Assembly (NCBI GenBank): GCA_900770195.1
Contig: CAAGJI010000065.1
Span: 1-64,000 of the forward strand
Direction of reading: 5' to 3'
DNA length: 64,000 nucleotides
DNA from: Oscillospiraceae bacterium
GTDB lineage: Bacteria; Bacillota; Clostridia; Oscillospirales; Ruminococcaceae
In this document: one piece after another, positions 42,192-50,322 of the stretch
How the letters are laid out: every line of letters begins with the position of its first letter
How positions within the stretch are numbered: the first letter of the stretch is position 1
The notes under the pieces: generated by a model
Databases searched by the model: none
What the model was told of the DNA's origin: nothing
What the model saw: the letters and a program-made list of their open reading frames with translations, nothing else
Translations under genes and position numbers: made by a program

Positions 42192-43610
42192 TTATTTTTT
42201 AAGTATTTTTTTAACTGTAAGCAGTATATCTTTAAAATTGAAAATTATCATAAATGCATATATAACAGCCGATGCAGGTATTCTGTATTCAAGAGAATTT
42301 ATCTGCATAAGACTAAGTGCAAACAAACAGACAAGATTTACTGTAAATCTGAAATGGCTGACTTTGAAATATATCAGCTTTCTTGAATCGTAAATTCTTA
42401 TGAGGTAGCATATAAAGTAACTTGCAAATGTTGCAATTACTGCACCCATTATACCGAATTTTAAAATTAAGAAATAGTTAAGCACGATATTGACAACAGC
42501 CGCCACGAGAGCCGTCCAGAAGGAGTGTGACGTCTTTTGCGTTGCAGAGTAAATACTACTCAGGAATTGGTTGAAACACATCATAAGAACCGCTATAACG
42601 AGTACAGGGGTATATATATATGCTGTGTTGTAGCCGTCAAATGTTTTTGTATCAATTATTATATCTGAAAGAAGTCTTACGAACACAATTAAAAATCCGC
42701 TTGCAATAAACATCATAGACTGATAGGCTGAAAAAATCTGCTGATAGAATTTGCCTTTGTCGGCGGATTTATTTTCCATAATTGCGGACATATTCCAAGC
42801 CTGAAAGAAAATGGTCGAAATAGTTGAAACAAGATTCGGAATTTTTGAAGATGCACCATAAATACCTGCGGCATCTTCACCTGTAAGTCCTTCAGGACCG
42901 TGCATATATCTTATAAATAAACGGTCTGAAAATCCTGTTACAATCCATAAAACCTGAGTTGGAATAAGTGGAACTGAAAATTTCAGCATTATTTTTGCAA
43001 TATTTTTATTGAAATGTTTAGGTGAAAACCATTTCACAAGACGTGCGGCAAACCAGAGAAAAACGGCACTTGTAAAATCAGATAAAACAACTGAAATCAT
43101 AAAGCCTGTAACTCCAAGCTGCATTTTTACAATAAAAATTATATTGAAAATAAAAAGTGTCAGCGTTGCAAGTATTCCGTCAAATGCGAAAAGTTTAACC
43201 ATTCCCCTTGCCCTTACAAATTGTGCAAAAAGCATATGCAGGCACGAGGCGGCTATGTACATAAGAAGAAGTATTTCATAACCCTCTGTATAGGGGAGAA
43301 TGTAGATTACAGGCGTTAAAAGAAGCAATACGCCAAGCCCGAAAAGTTCAATTATACAGGCAGTTGAGAAAACTTCCTTATTGTCATAATCCTCATCAAG
43401 TCCGTATCTTATAACAGCTTCTGTAATTGTGAACGAAACAAGCGGTATAAGAAAATTTGCGGTTATTTCAAGAAGTTCTTTTGTTGAATAATCTCCGGTA
43501 TTGATATTTCCTGTGTAAAGTCTTGTCAGGAGTATCAGAAGAATTTTTGAACCAAAAGAACCTATTGCAAATATAAGAGTATTTGCGGCAAGTTTTTTGT
43601 ATCTGTTCAT
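42192..43610 (-). CDS. Polysaccharide flippase (Wzx/MATE-type)
   Basis: A 472-residue membrane protein with 12-14 hydrophobic segments and a conserved N terminus (ANTLIFAIGSFGSKILLIL). It belongs to the MOP exporter superfamily, which translocates lipid-linked oligosaccharides across the membrane for capsule or exopolysaccharide. No other polysaccharide synthesis genes are adjacent. It shares a transcription unit with deoD. The spacer 43611-43745 upstream is AT-rich, with a possible TATAAT on the minus strand near 43653. Confidence 0.82.
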   Translation of the reverse strand: MNRYKKLAANTLIFAIGSFGSKILLILLTRLYTGNINTGDYSTKELLEITANFLIPLVSFTITEAVIRYGLDEDYDNKEVFSTACIIELFGLGVLLLLTPVIYILPYTEGYEILLLMYIAASCLHMLFAQFVRARGMVKLFAFDGILATLTLFIFNIIFIVKMQLGVTGFMISVVLSDFTSAVFLWFAARLVKWFSPKHFNKNIAKIMLKFSVPLIPTQVLWIVTGFSDRLFIRYMHGPEGLTGEDAAGIYGASSKIPNLVSTISTIFFQAWNMSAIMENKSADKGKFYQQIFSAYQSMMFIASGFLIVFVRLLSDIIIDTKTFDGYNTAYIYTPVLVIAVLMMCFNQFLSSIYSATQKTSHSFWTALVAAVVNIVLNYFLILKFGIMGAVIATFASYFICYLIRIYDSRKLIYFKVSHFRFTVNLVCLFALSLMQINSLEYRIPASAVIYAFMIIFNFKDILLTVKKILKK

Positions 43611-43785
43611 TTATAAATTTCCTTTTCTGAGTATATTCTGATATATATTATATCACAGCAGGAAAAAAAAGTAAAGTGCAAAGAAAAATTTTAAATGCAT
43701 AAAATGTTATAAAATGTATAAAAATATGCTATTTTAGATATTTAAAATTGTTCAGGTATACAAAGCTGAAAAAAATAAAAAAAAA

Positions 43786-43980
43786 ACTGCAACGATTTGC
43801 CCTCCTCGATAGTATATGTAGTGAGAGGGAAAAGAAAGGACTTTGTTCTGAGCGGAAACCGCACGCCTTATGTGTTCATGAAGATGCCTGCATATATTTT
43901 GGAGAGAGGGTATATTTTTTTGGTGTCTTTTCATAAAAGCAGCGGAAAGAACAGGGTTCTTTCTCCCTTGAATTTTTTGG
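43786..43980 (+). other. Non-coding spacer with hairpins upstream of the sigma factor
   Basis: Between the flippase and sigma genes. GCGGAAACCGC is near 43853-43863. GAAAGAAC (43945-43952) / GTTCTTTC (43956-43963) is an 8-bp terminator-like hairpin followed by a T-run. An upstream TGTTCT could pair with AGAACA as an antiterminator. No clear promoter was seen for it and no coding frame looks real. Confidence 0.35.
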
Positions 43981-44007
43981 TTATCACCCTAATTTACAAA
44001 ATAACTG

Positions 44008-44036
44008 TTGAAAATCATTTCTTTTTGTGATATAAT
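44008..44036 (+). promoter_or_regulatory. Promoter of the sigma factor operon
   Basis: TTGAAA (44008-44013), 17 nt, TATAAT (44031-44036). Confidence 0.75.
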
Positions 44037-44078
44037 TATTAGCAATAATGCCTAAATATCGTGAAAGGAGTGATTGCT

Positions 44079-44582
44079 ATGTCTTTGAATAAATTGACAG
44101 AAGATGAATTTTCAGATATATACGAAAAAAATCTTAATTCAATTTATGTTCTGTGTTACAGCTATATGGGTAATAAGTCTGATGCAGAAGATGCTGCACA
44201 GGAAACATTTATACGGCTTATAAAATATGGAAACAGATTTGAATCTGATGAACATATAAAAGCCTGGCTGATTGTTACGGCTATGAATGTATGCAAAACT
44301 ATGCTGAAACATTGGACAAAACAAAAAAGAGACGACAGCAGGGAAGTTATTGATATTCCTGATACAGTTTCAGAAAAAAATTATGAGTTGATACAAAATA
44401 TTCTTGAACTTCCCGAAAAATATAAAACTGTCATATATATGTATTATTATGAGGGATTTTCAACCTCTGAAATTTCAGATTTTCTGAAAATAAGCGAGTC
44501 ATCCGTAAGATCGAGGCTTGCGAGAGGCAGAAATATTTTAAAGGAAGATATAACATTAAGCAATAAGGAGGTATATGAATGA
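44079..44582 (+). CDS. ECF-type RNA polymerase sigma factor
   Basis: A 167-residue sigma70-family factor of the extracytoplasmic function group. Region 2 includes CYSYMGNKSDAEDAAQETFI and region 4 includes YMYYYEGFSTSEISDFLKIS and SSVRSRLARGRNILKE, a helix-turn-helix that reads the -35. It should redirect RNA polymerase to stress-response promoters. The ATG at 44079 has AAAGGAG 8 nt upstream; a GTG at 44061 is the same signal's neighbour and less suitable. Its stop overlaps the next gene by 4 bp (ATGA), as in sigma/anti-sigma pairs. Confidence 0.9.
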   Translation: MSLNKLTEDEFSDIYEKNLNSIYVLCYSYMGNKSDAEDAAQETFIRLIKYGNRFESDEHIKAWLIVTAMNVCKTMLKHWTKQKRDDSREVIDIPDTVSEKNYELIQNILELPEKYKTVIYMYYYEGFSTSEISDFLKISESSVRSRLARGRNILKEDITLSNKEVYE

Positions 44583-45715
44583 ATGATATAAAAAATGCTT
44601 TCAGCGAGCTTGAACCTGACAAGGAAACAGCAGACAGACTATACAACAAAATATTATCTTCATCATATGCACCTGCCTTTAAATCTAAAAAGAAAAAAAT
44701 ATGGCTTACTAAAAAGAATGCAACCATAATTGCCTGTGCAGGAATACTTGTTGCAGGAACAATTGTAAGCACTTGTTCGGCTCTTGTCCTGAATGTCAAT
44801 AAAAAACATATCAGCAAGCAGGAAACCACAACTGAAAGCACATATGAAGAGAGAAAAGAAAGTTCGGAAACATCAGAAAGCACAGAAAAGATTGCGATGT
44901 CCTCTGAAAATGAAAAGATTGAAAATAACGAGGAGCAAACGGAAGCTCAGACGGAAACAAAAATTCCGCTTGAAACAGAAGTTTCAAAGAAAACAGAAAA
45001 AGTTACGGTAAATGGCAGAGATTATATTGTTGTAACATCAGAGCATGAAACAAAAAAAGATAATAAACTTCATGCATCAGATAAAGATATTATTCCTGCT
45101 GTGACTGAAAAAACAGAGAAATCAACTGAAAAATCTACCGAAAAAGCAACTAAGAAAACAATTGAAAAGACAACAGTAAAAACAACTCAGAAAATAGTCG
45201 AAAAAACTACAATTAAAACAACATCAGAACCTTCGAAGTCTGATATAGTTACATCACAACCTGAAAAAGTTGACATAATTTTTACAACTAAAACAACAGA
45301 AATAAAAACTGAAGTGCCGAAAACGTCAGATGTGACGGAAATAGAAACTGTTCCTGCTGAAACAACAGCTGTTTATGGTACAACTGTTAACTGTACAAAT
45401 GAAGAGGTTGTGCATACAACAGTAATAGTAACTACAAAAGTCGAAAATACAGCAGCTACAGCCGGTACAGAAAATACGTCAACAGAAACAACGACAGTAG
45501 TTTCACCATGGAATTACACAATTGTGACGTACAACGGTCAGAATTACTATTTTGACGGAAATCAGACTACTTACGAAAACATTCAGCATTATCTCGGACC
45601 ATACAGGATATATAATCAGAATTTAAGGGATTATATAATAAAAGATACTTACTTCATTGATGATGATAATGTTGCAGTGGAAATAAATTCAGTTTTATAT
45701 ATCTATTCAAGGTGA
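44579..45715 (+). CDS. Probable membrane-anchored anti-sigma factor with Thr/Glu/Lys-rich stalk
   Basis: A 378-residue single-pass protein, translationally coupled to the sigma gene. Residues about 1-47 are cytoplasmic and include MNDIKNAFSELEPDKETADR and a basic patch. A transmembrane segment is at about 48-72 (ATIIACAGILVAGTIV). Then a long low-complexity stalk (about 80-315, repeats of STEK, TTVKTT, TTET) and a terminal domain (about 318-378) with TYNGQNYYFDGNQTTYENIQ. By context the cytoplasmic part should bind the sigma factor. The terminal domain may sense an outside signal. No RsgI/ZAS motif was recognised. Confidence 0.6.
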   Translation: MNDIKNAFSELEPDKETADRLYNKILSSSYAPAFKSKKKKIWLTKKNATIIACAGILVAGTIVSTCSALVLNVNKKHISKQETTTESTYEERKESSETSESTEKIAMSSENEKIENNEEQTEAQTETKIPLETEVSKKTEKVTVNGRDYIVVTSEHETKKDNKLHASDKDIIPAVTEKTEKSTEKSTEKATKKTIEKTTVKTTQKIVEKTTIKTTSEPSKSDIVTSQPEKVDIIFTTKTTEIKTEVPKTSDVTEIETVPAETTAVYGTTVNCTNEEVVHTTVIVTTKVENTAATAGTENTSTETTTVVSPWNYTIVTYNGQNYYFDGNQTTYENIQHYLGPYRIYNQNLRDYIIKDTYFIDDDNVAVEINSVLYIYSR

Positions 45716-45724
45716 TTTACCTCC

Positions 45725-45757
45725 AAAGAAACAGCACACTTGTGTGCTGTTTCTTTT
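45725..45757 (+). terminator. Intrinsic terminator of the sigma/anti-sigma operon
   Basis: AAAGAAACAGCACA pairs with TGTGCTGTTTCTTT in a near-perfect palindrome followed by TTTTT. Confidence 0.9.
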
Positions 45758-45758
45758 T

Positions 45759-46018
45759 AATTAGGAAGCGGCATGCCGCCGCAGCCAAGTCACCCCACGA
45801 TACTAAAAATGTAAGGGTAATTTTACGGTTAAAGCCACTTGCCAGGGGCGATTTTGTTTTATGCGTTTTCACCTCCCAGTCAGCATTTGCTGACAGCTCT
45901 CCTTAAAAGGTGAGCCTTTGTATGTTGTATAATTGAATTTGTTGAAAAAATCTCCTTTTAAGGAAAGGCTTTTAAATCTGTCAGCAAAGCTGACACCACA
46001 ATTTCTCATTTCTCATTG
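45759..46018. repeat. Dispersed composite repeat with the 150-nt module
   Basis: 45759-45905 matches 28951-29095 (about 80 %). It is followed by GTCAGCATTTGCTGAC and GGTGAGCC, then a TCTCCTTTTAAGGAAAGG palindrome and GTCAGCAAAGCTGAC, and TTTCTCATTTCTCATT words. The 45716-46059 gap holds only this and two terminators. Confidence 0.75.
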
Positions 46019-46022
46019 AATA

Positions 46023-46051
46023 AAAAAGTCCTCCTCAAAATGAGAAGAACT
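46023..46051 (-). terminator. Intrinsic terminator of the ROK kinase gene
   Basis: Minus strand AGTTCTTCTC / GAGGAGGACT stem with ATTTT loop and a following T6 run. Confidence 0.8.
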
Positions 46052-46059
46052 GTTTTCAA

Positions 46060-47016
46060 TTACTTAGCTTTGCCAAGGAATGCAGCACCGATTATGCCTG
46101 CATCGTTACCGAGTTTTGCAATAACTATTTCGGTATTTTTCTTTGAATTTCTTGTATAGACTTCTTTCTTTACGATTTCTTTCATTGGAAGAAGAAGCGG
46201 ATCACCTTCGTTGCACACACCGCCGCCAATGCAGAGAACGTCAGGCTGGAAGATATTTATTGTGTTTGTGATACCTGCTGCAAGATATTTGATATACTTG
46301 TCTACAACCGCCTTAGCCGCAGGATCGCCCATTCTCATAGCTTCAAAAGATGTTCTTGCTGAAACTTTGCCTTTTCTGTCAAGTGTTATTTTGTGCATAA
46401 CGCTTGTCTTGTCAGCGTCCATTGCTTCCTTTGTCATTCTGATAAGACCTGTTGCAGATGAAAATACTTCAAAACAGCCTTTTCTTCCGCAAGTACACTG
46501 TGGACCATCTACTTCGATAACAGTATGTCCGATTTCAGCACCGCCGAAGTTTGAACCTGCATAAATTTTGCCGTCAACGATTATACCGCCGCCAACACCT
46601 GTTCCAAGTGTGATACAGACAGCATTTTTAGCACCCTTTGCAGCACCTGCAACATATTCGCCATAAGCAGCAGCGTTTGCATCGTTTTCAACAAATGCCT
46701 GTTTGCCTGTTGCTTCAGATATGTATTTTACCATTGGAGTATTGTTAAAACCAAGGTTGTTTGAATATTCAATAATACCTGTTTCGCTGTTTGCAATACC
46801 CGGTGTGCCTATACCTATCCATTCGATGTCGTCCATTGTAAGACCTGCATCAGCAGTTGCCTTAACTGCCATTTTAGCCATATCATCAGCTATTTCCTTT
46901 TCAGGTCTTGGAAGATTTGTCTTTGTGCTTGCCTTTGAGATAATTTCGTAGTTTTCGTTTACTACACCTGCGACGATATTTGTACCGCCGAGGTCGATTC
47001 CGATATAATATTTCAT
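46060..47016 (-). CDS. ROK-family glucokinase
   Basis: A 318-residue sugar kinase. ATP-binding DLGGTN is at the N terminus (GIDLGGTNIVAGVV). The zinc motif is CTCGRKGCFEVFSS. The catalytic and sugar-contact region is VENDANAAAYGE with CITLGTGVGGG. It phosphorylates glucose (or a related hexose) in the cytoplasm. The ATG at 47016 follows GGAGG by 5 nt and is preferred over an upstream ATG at 47028. It lies 55 nt downstream of manA's stop, separated by a terminator-like hairpin. Confidence 0.92.
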   Translation of the reverse strand: MKYYIGIDLGGTNIVAGVVNENYEIISKASTKTNLPRPEKEIADDMAKMAVKATADAGLTMDDIEWIGIGTPGIANSETGIIEYSNNLGFNNTPMVKYISEATGKQAFVENDANAAAYGEYVAGAAKGAKNAVCITLGTGVGGGIIVDGKIYAGSNFGGAEIGHTVIEVDGPQCTCGRKGCFEVFSSATGLIRMTKEAMDADKTSVMHKITLDRKGKVSARTSFEAMRMGDPAAKAVVDKYIKYLAAGITNTINIFQPDVLCIGGGVCNEGDPLLLPMKEIVKKEVYTRNSKKNTEIVIAKLGNDAGIIGAAFLGKAK

Positions 47017-47041
47017 ATCTGCCTCCATTTTTATAATTTAT

Positions 47042-47068
47042 TCAAAACCCGTTTAACGGGATTTTTTA
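47042..47068 (-). terminator. Intrinsic terminator of manA
   Basis: Minus strand AATCCCG / CGGGTTT stem with TTAAA loop and A/T-rich flanks, about 10-30 nt past the manA stop. Confidence 0.6.
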
Positions 47069-47071
47069 CTT

Positions 47072-48031
47072 TCATACTTTTGTGCAAATTATATCAAGTT
47101 TTCCCGATATTTTATAAACACCATTTCCCGCAGGAATGAAAATTGAAGAACCCTTTTTCACTTCAATTTTTTCATCACCGCATTCAATATTTCCCTCACC
47201 ATCAATTACAAGTATATGGTGGAAAGATGATGCATCAGCAAGGAAGTTGACTGTTCCTCCCTGAATTTCAACCTTTATTACCATAAAATAATCACACTGG
47301 CAAAGAATTTTTGCAGGATTTCCAAAATACATTTCAGTATCATGACGTTTCTGGTGCGGTGCAGGTGAAAGATTTGCAACATCAAGTGCTTTTTCTATGT
47401 GAAGAGGTCTTGTATTGCCGTCTTTGTCTTTCCTGTTATAGTCATAAACTCTGTATGTGGTATTTGAATTTTCTTGTATTTCAGCAATTAATATTCCTTT
47501 TCCTATTGCGTGAATAGTGCCTGACGGAATATAGAAAACGTCTCCTTTTCTGACAGGTTCATAATTTAACTTTTCTGTAAGGGTATTGTTTTCTATGCAT
47601 TTCTTGAATTCCTCTCTTGTGAGTTCTTCATTTAATCCGTAAACAAGTTCAGCATCAGGTTCACAGTCAATAACATACCACATTTCTGTTTTACCCGGTT
47701 CGCCTTCGTTTTCAAAAGCGTATTCATCATTTGGATGAACCTGAACAGAGAGGTCTTTTTTTGCGTCAATAAGCTTTATAAGCACAGGCAGACCACCATA
47801 CTTTTCACATCTTGTTCCAAGGACTTTGATTCCGTTTGCTTCTATATATTCAGCAAGAGTTTTACCCTTAAAATCGCCATTTTTTATAATGCTGTTTCCG
47901 TCTTTTCTTGCGGATAATTCCCAGCTTTCTGCTATTATTTCTTTGTCGGATTCTTTTCCATATTCTTCACGAAGGCGGGTTCCTCCCCAAAGATAATCTT
48001 TGCATTCACCCTGCAATTCAAGAATCTGCAT
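47072..48031 (-). CDS. manA: Mannose-6-phosphate isomerase, class I
   Basis: A 319-residue zinc enzyme interconverting mannose-6-phosphate and fructose-6-phosphate. Metal ligands are in VQVHPNDEYAFENEG (Gln, His) and GKTEMWYVID (Glu), and a late IPSGTIHAIG supplies the second His. This is the short Bacillus-type form. ATG has GAAAG upstream. It follows GH25 by about 20 nt on the same strand and precedes the ROK kinase; together they suggest hexose interconversion. Confidence 0.92.
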   Translation of the reverse strand: MQILELQGECKDYLWGGTRLREEYGKESDKEIIAESWELSARKDGNSIIKNGDFKGKTLAEYIEANGIKVLGTRCEKYGGLPVLIKLIDAKKDLSVQVHPNDEYAFENEGEPGKTEMWYVIDCEPDAELVYGLNEELTREEFKKCIENNTLTEKLNYEPVRKGDVFYIPSGTIHAIGKGILIAEIQENSNTTYRVYDYNRKDKDGNTRPLHIEKALDVANLSPAPHQKRHDTEMYFGNPAKILCQCDYFMVIKVEIQGGTVNFLADASSFHHILVIDGEGNIECGDEKIEVKKGSSIFIPAGNGVYKISGKLDIICTKV

Positions 48032-48053
48032 TTCTTTCTCCCCCTTTTTAAAA

Positions 48054-48830
48054 TTACTTCTTTTTTAAATTAAATTCTTTCAGAAATTTTTTATAATCTC
48101 CGTTATAAACATTAAGGTCTATAAACTGCTGGTCGCCATCATATCCCAAAAGTTTTCCTTCATCATCAAATTGCCAGAAAGTCCAGTCAAGATAAGGTTC
48201 ATAATAGGTGTTTCTCATCCATAGAGTGTATTTTTTCCATTCACTGCCTGATGAAAGATATTTGATATATGCTTTTGGTGTTGTGTAAAGTATAGGTGTA
48301 ACACCATAATAATCTTTTAATTTTAAAAGAAGTGCGGCTAACTGTTGCTGTGTGTATGATTTTTCTGAATCATCCTCGCTTGTAAGTTCAAAATCAACAA
48401 CAGGCGGAAGAACATTATCTGTTTTCGGAACATTTGAAATGAAATTTTCTGCCTGAGAAAGTCCCTCTGTTCCAAAACTGAAATAATGATATGCACCTGC
48501 ATAAAGTCCTGACTGCTGTGAACCCTGCCAGTTTGCGTTGAAATTTGAATCAACATAATCTGCACCTTCAGTTGCTTTTATAAAAGCAAAACTTATATTT
48601 TGTGAATGGAGTGCATCCCAGTCGATATTTCCCTGATACCTTGAAACATCAACACCACGCACGTCGTATTTGTTCGTGTCAGGCTTTGTAACGTCGATTT
48701 TGCCACTGTACGCAAGATAAAGCCTGCCTGCAATAAAACCTATATAACAGGCTTTCACAAGCACCACAGCCAATACTATTGCAACAATCGTTCCGATAAT
48801 TCTTTTGATTGATAATTTTTTTTTCTTCAT
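48054..48830 (-). CDS. GH25 lysozyme (N-acetylmuramidase)
   Basis: A 258-residue membrane-anchored or secreted muramidase. N-terminal basic stretch and hydrophobic segment (about residues 10-32), then a GH25 domain: RGVDVSRYQGNIDW (catalytic Asp), AFIKATEGADYVD (Glu), GAYHYFSF, VVDFELTSEDD (Asp/Glu), and a C-terminal WTFWQFDDEGK. It cleaves the beta-1,4 bond between MurNAc and GlcNAc in peptidoglycan. No phage genes adjoin, so it is probably a host cell-wall enzyme. It lies 8 nt after nadC on the same strand. Confidence 0.9.
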   Translation of the reverse strand: MKKKKLSIKRIIGTIVAIVLAVVLVKACYIGFIAGRLYLAYSGKIDVTKPDTNKYDVRGVDVSRYQGNIDWDALHSQNISFAFIKATEGADYVDSNFNANWQGSQQSGLYAGAYHYFSFGTEGLSQAENFISNVPKTDNVLPPVVDFELTSEDDSEKSYTQQQLAALLLKLKDYYGVTPILYTTPKAYIKYLSSGSEWKKYTLWMRNTYYEPYLDWTFWQFDDEGKLLGYDGDQQFIDLNVYNGDYKKFLKEFNLKKK

Positions 48831-48838
48831 TCAGTTTT

Positions 48839-49678
48839 TCACTTTTCGATTCTCATTGAAATGTCAAAACATTTAACGGAATGTGTCAATGCACCAAGAG
48901 ATATAATATCAACACCTGTTTCAGCAACCTGTCTGATATTTTCCGATGTTATATTGCCTGATGCTTCAAGAGGAACTTTTCCACTTGTAATTGCAACAGC
49001 TTCTTTCATCATATCACATGACATATTATCAAGCATTATAATATCAGCACCTGCTGCAAGTGCCTCTTTAAGTTCGTCAAGAGTTCTTACTTCAACCTCA
49101 ATTTTTACCATATGACCGATTTTTTCACGAAGTGCCGAAATGGCAGGAGTTATTCCTCCGTATGCGTCGATATGGTTGTCTTTAAGCATTGCACCGTCAG
49201 ATAAATTATATCTGTGATTTTTTCCTCCGCCTACCGTAACAGCGTATTTCTGAAGTCTGCGAAGTCCCGGAAGAGTTTTTCTTGTGTCGGTGATATGTGC
49301 ATTTGTGCCTTCAACGAGTTTAACGCATTTGTTTGTGGCAGTTGCAATACCCGACATATGCTGTAAAATATTAAGGGCTGTTCTTTCGCCTTTAAGAAGA
49401 GTTTTTGTGCTTCCGTACATTCTTGCGATTATATCGCCTTTTTTGACTTCGCTGCCGTCATTTATCAAAATATTGAAATCAACATCATTTCCCACGAGTT
49501 CAAAAACACGCTTTGCAATTTCAATTCCGCAAAGTATACCTGTATCTTTTGCTATATAGTATGCATCTGAAACTGAATCATCAGGTATAAGGTAATCTGT
49601 TGTAACATCGACATAATTTATATCTTCGTCGATTGCTTTTTTAATTATATCATCAACATAAAACATTGGAAGATTCAT
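48839..49678 (-). CDS. nadC: Quinolinate phosphoribosyltransferase (nicotinate-nucleotide pyrophosphorylase)
   Basis: A 279-residue enzyme that makes nicotinate mononucleotide from quinolinate and PRPP. The central GERTALNILQHMSGIAT is the conserved substrate block, with TRKTLPGLRRLQKYAV, the active-site HITDTRKT region and the late EASGNITSENIR. The ATG at 49678 follows AAAGGAAAC; an upstream frame start at 49747 runs into lexA, so it is rejected. lexA lies between it and nadB. Confidence 0.93.
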   Translation of the reverse strand: MNLPMFYVDDIIKKAIDEDINYVDVTTDYLIPDDSVSDAYYIAKDTGILCGIEIAKRVFELVGNDVDFNILINDGSEVKKGDIIARMYGSTKTLLKGERTALNILQHMSGIATATNKCVKLVEGTNAHITDTRKTLPGLRRLQKYAVTVGGGKNHRYNLSDGAMLKDNHIDAYGGITPAISALREKIGHMVKIEVEVRTLDELKEALAAGADIIMLDNMSCDMMKEAVAITSGKVPLEASGNITSENIRQVAETGVDIISLGALTHSVKCFDISMRIEK

Positions 49679-49697
49679 TTTAATTGTTTCCTTTCGG

Positions 49698-50297
49698 TTA
49701 ATATTCTCTCTGAAGTCCCACAACTTTTCCAAGTATGGAAACATCATTTAAAATTATAGGCTGCATAGAGTCATTTTCAGGTTGTAATCTGAAATGACCA
49801 TTTTCTTTGTAAAAAGTTTTTACTGTTGCGTTTTCACCATTTACAAGTGCAACGACAATATCACCGTTTTCAGCCTGCGGAGTGCTTTCCGCAATTATTA
49901 TATCACCGTCATATATGCCTGCATTTACCATACTTTCACCACGTATTTTAAGTGCAAAAAGTTCACCGTCGTGGTGTTTTGAACAAATAAACGAGATATA
50001 GCCGGAAATATTCTGTATGGCTGTTATAGGTTCGCCTGCTGTCACAACGCCTATAACAGGAACTTTAACAGAGACGGCATCGTTTTTGTATATTCTTTTT
50101 AAACTTCTGCCGCCTCTTCCTGTTCTTTCAAGATAACCTTCTGATATAAGAAGATTAATATATTTATGACCTGTTGAAGAAGAGGTGAAATTCATCATAT
50201 CACAAAGTTCTCTGCAAGTTGGAGGAAAACCGTTCTGTTCAATAAATTCATCGATATTAACTAATGCTTCCTGCATCTTTTCACGTTCTTTAGACAT
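49698..50297 (-). CDS. lexA: SOS repressor LexA
   Basis: A 199-residue transcriptional repressor. The N-terminal winged-helix region is about 1-70 (FPPTCRELCDMM recognition area). The autocleavage bond is Ala87-Gly88 (VVTAGEP), with catalytic Ser122 (RGESMVNAG) and Lys160 (NATVKTF). RecA-filament-stimulated cleavage induces SOS genes. It sits between nadB and nadC, 25 nt and 19 nt from each, so it is probably expressed with the NAD genes. No GAAC-N4-GTTC-type SOS box was found near its start. Confidence 0.95.
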   Translation of the reverse strand: MSKEREKMQEALVNIDEFIEQNGFPPTCRELCDMMNFTSSSTGHKYINLLISEGYLERTGRGGRSLKRIYKNDAVSVKVPVIGVVTAGEPITAIQNISGYISFICSKHHDGELFALKIRGESMVNAGIYDGDIIIAESTPQAENGDIVVALVNGENATVKTFYKENGHFRLQPENDSMQPIILNDVSILGKVVGLQREY

Positions 50298-50322
50298 GAT
50301 TTTTCAGCCTTTCATAGTTTTT

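Noticed and set aside
43780..43815. Possible ECF-type autoregulatory promoter (TGCAAC ... CGATA)
   Set aside because: Spacing of 13 nt is too short for known ECF promoters and a good sigma70 promoter lies downstream.
43748..44030. Short frames upstream of the sigma factor
   Set aside because: Frames on both strands overlap, lack good ribosome sites and include hairpins; non-coding is simpler.
45712..45906. Open frame of 64 codons after the sigma operon
   Set aside because: Falls in the terminator and repeat module; no Shine-Dalgarno and no coding pattern.
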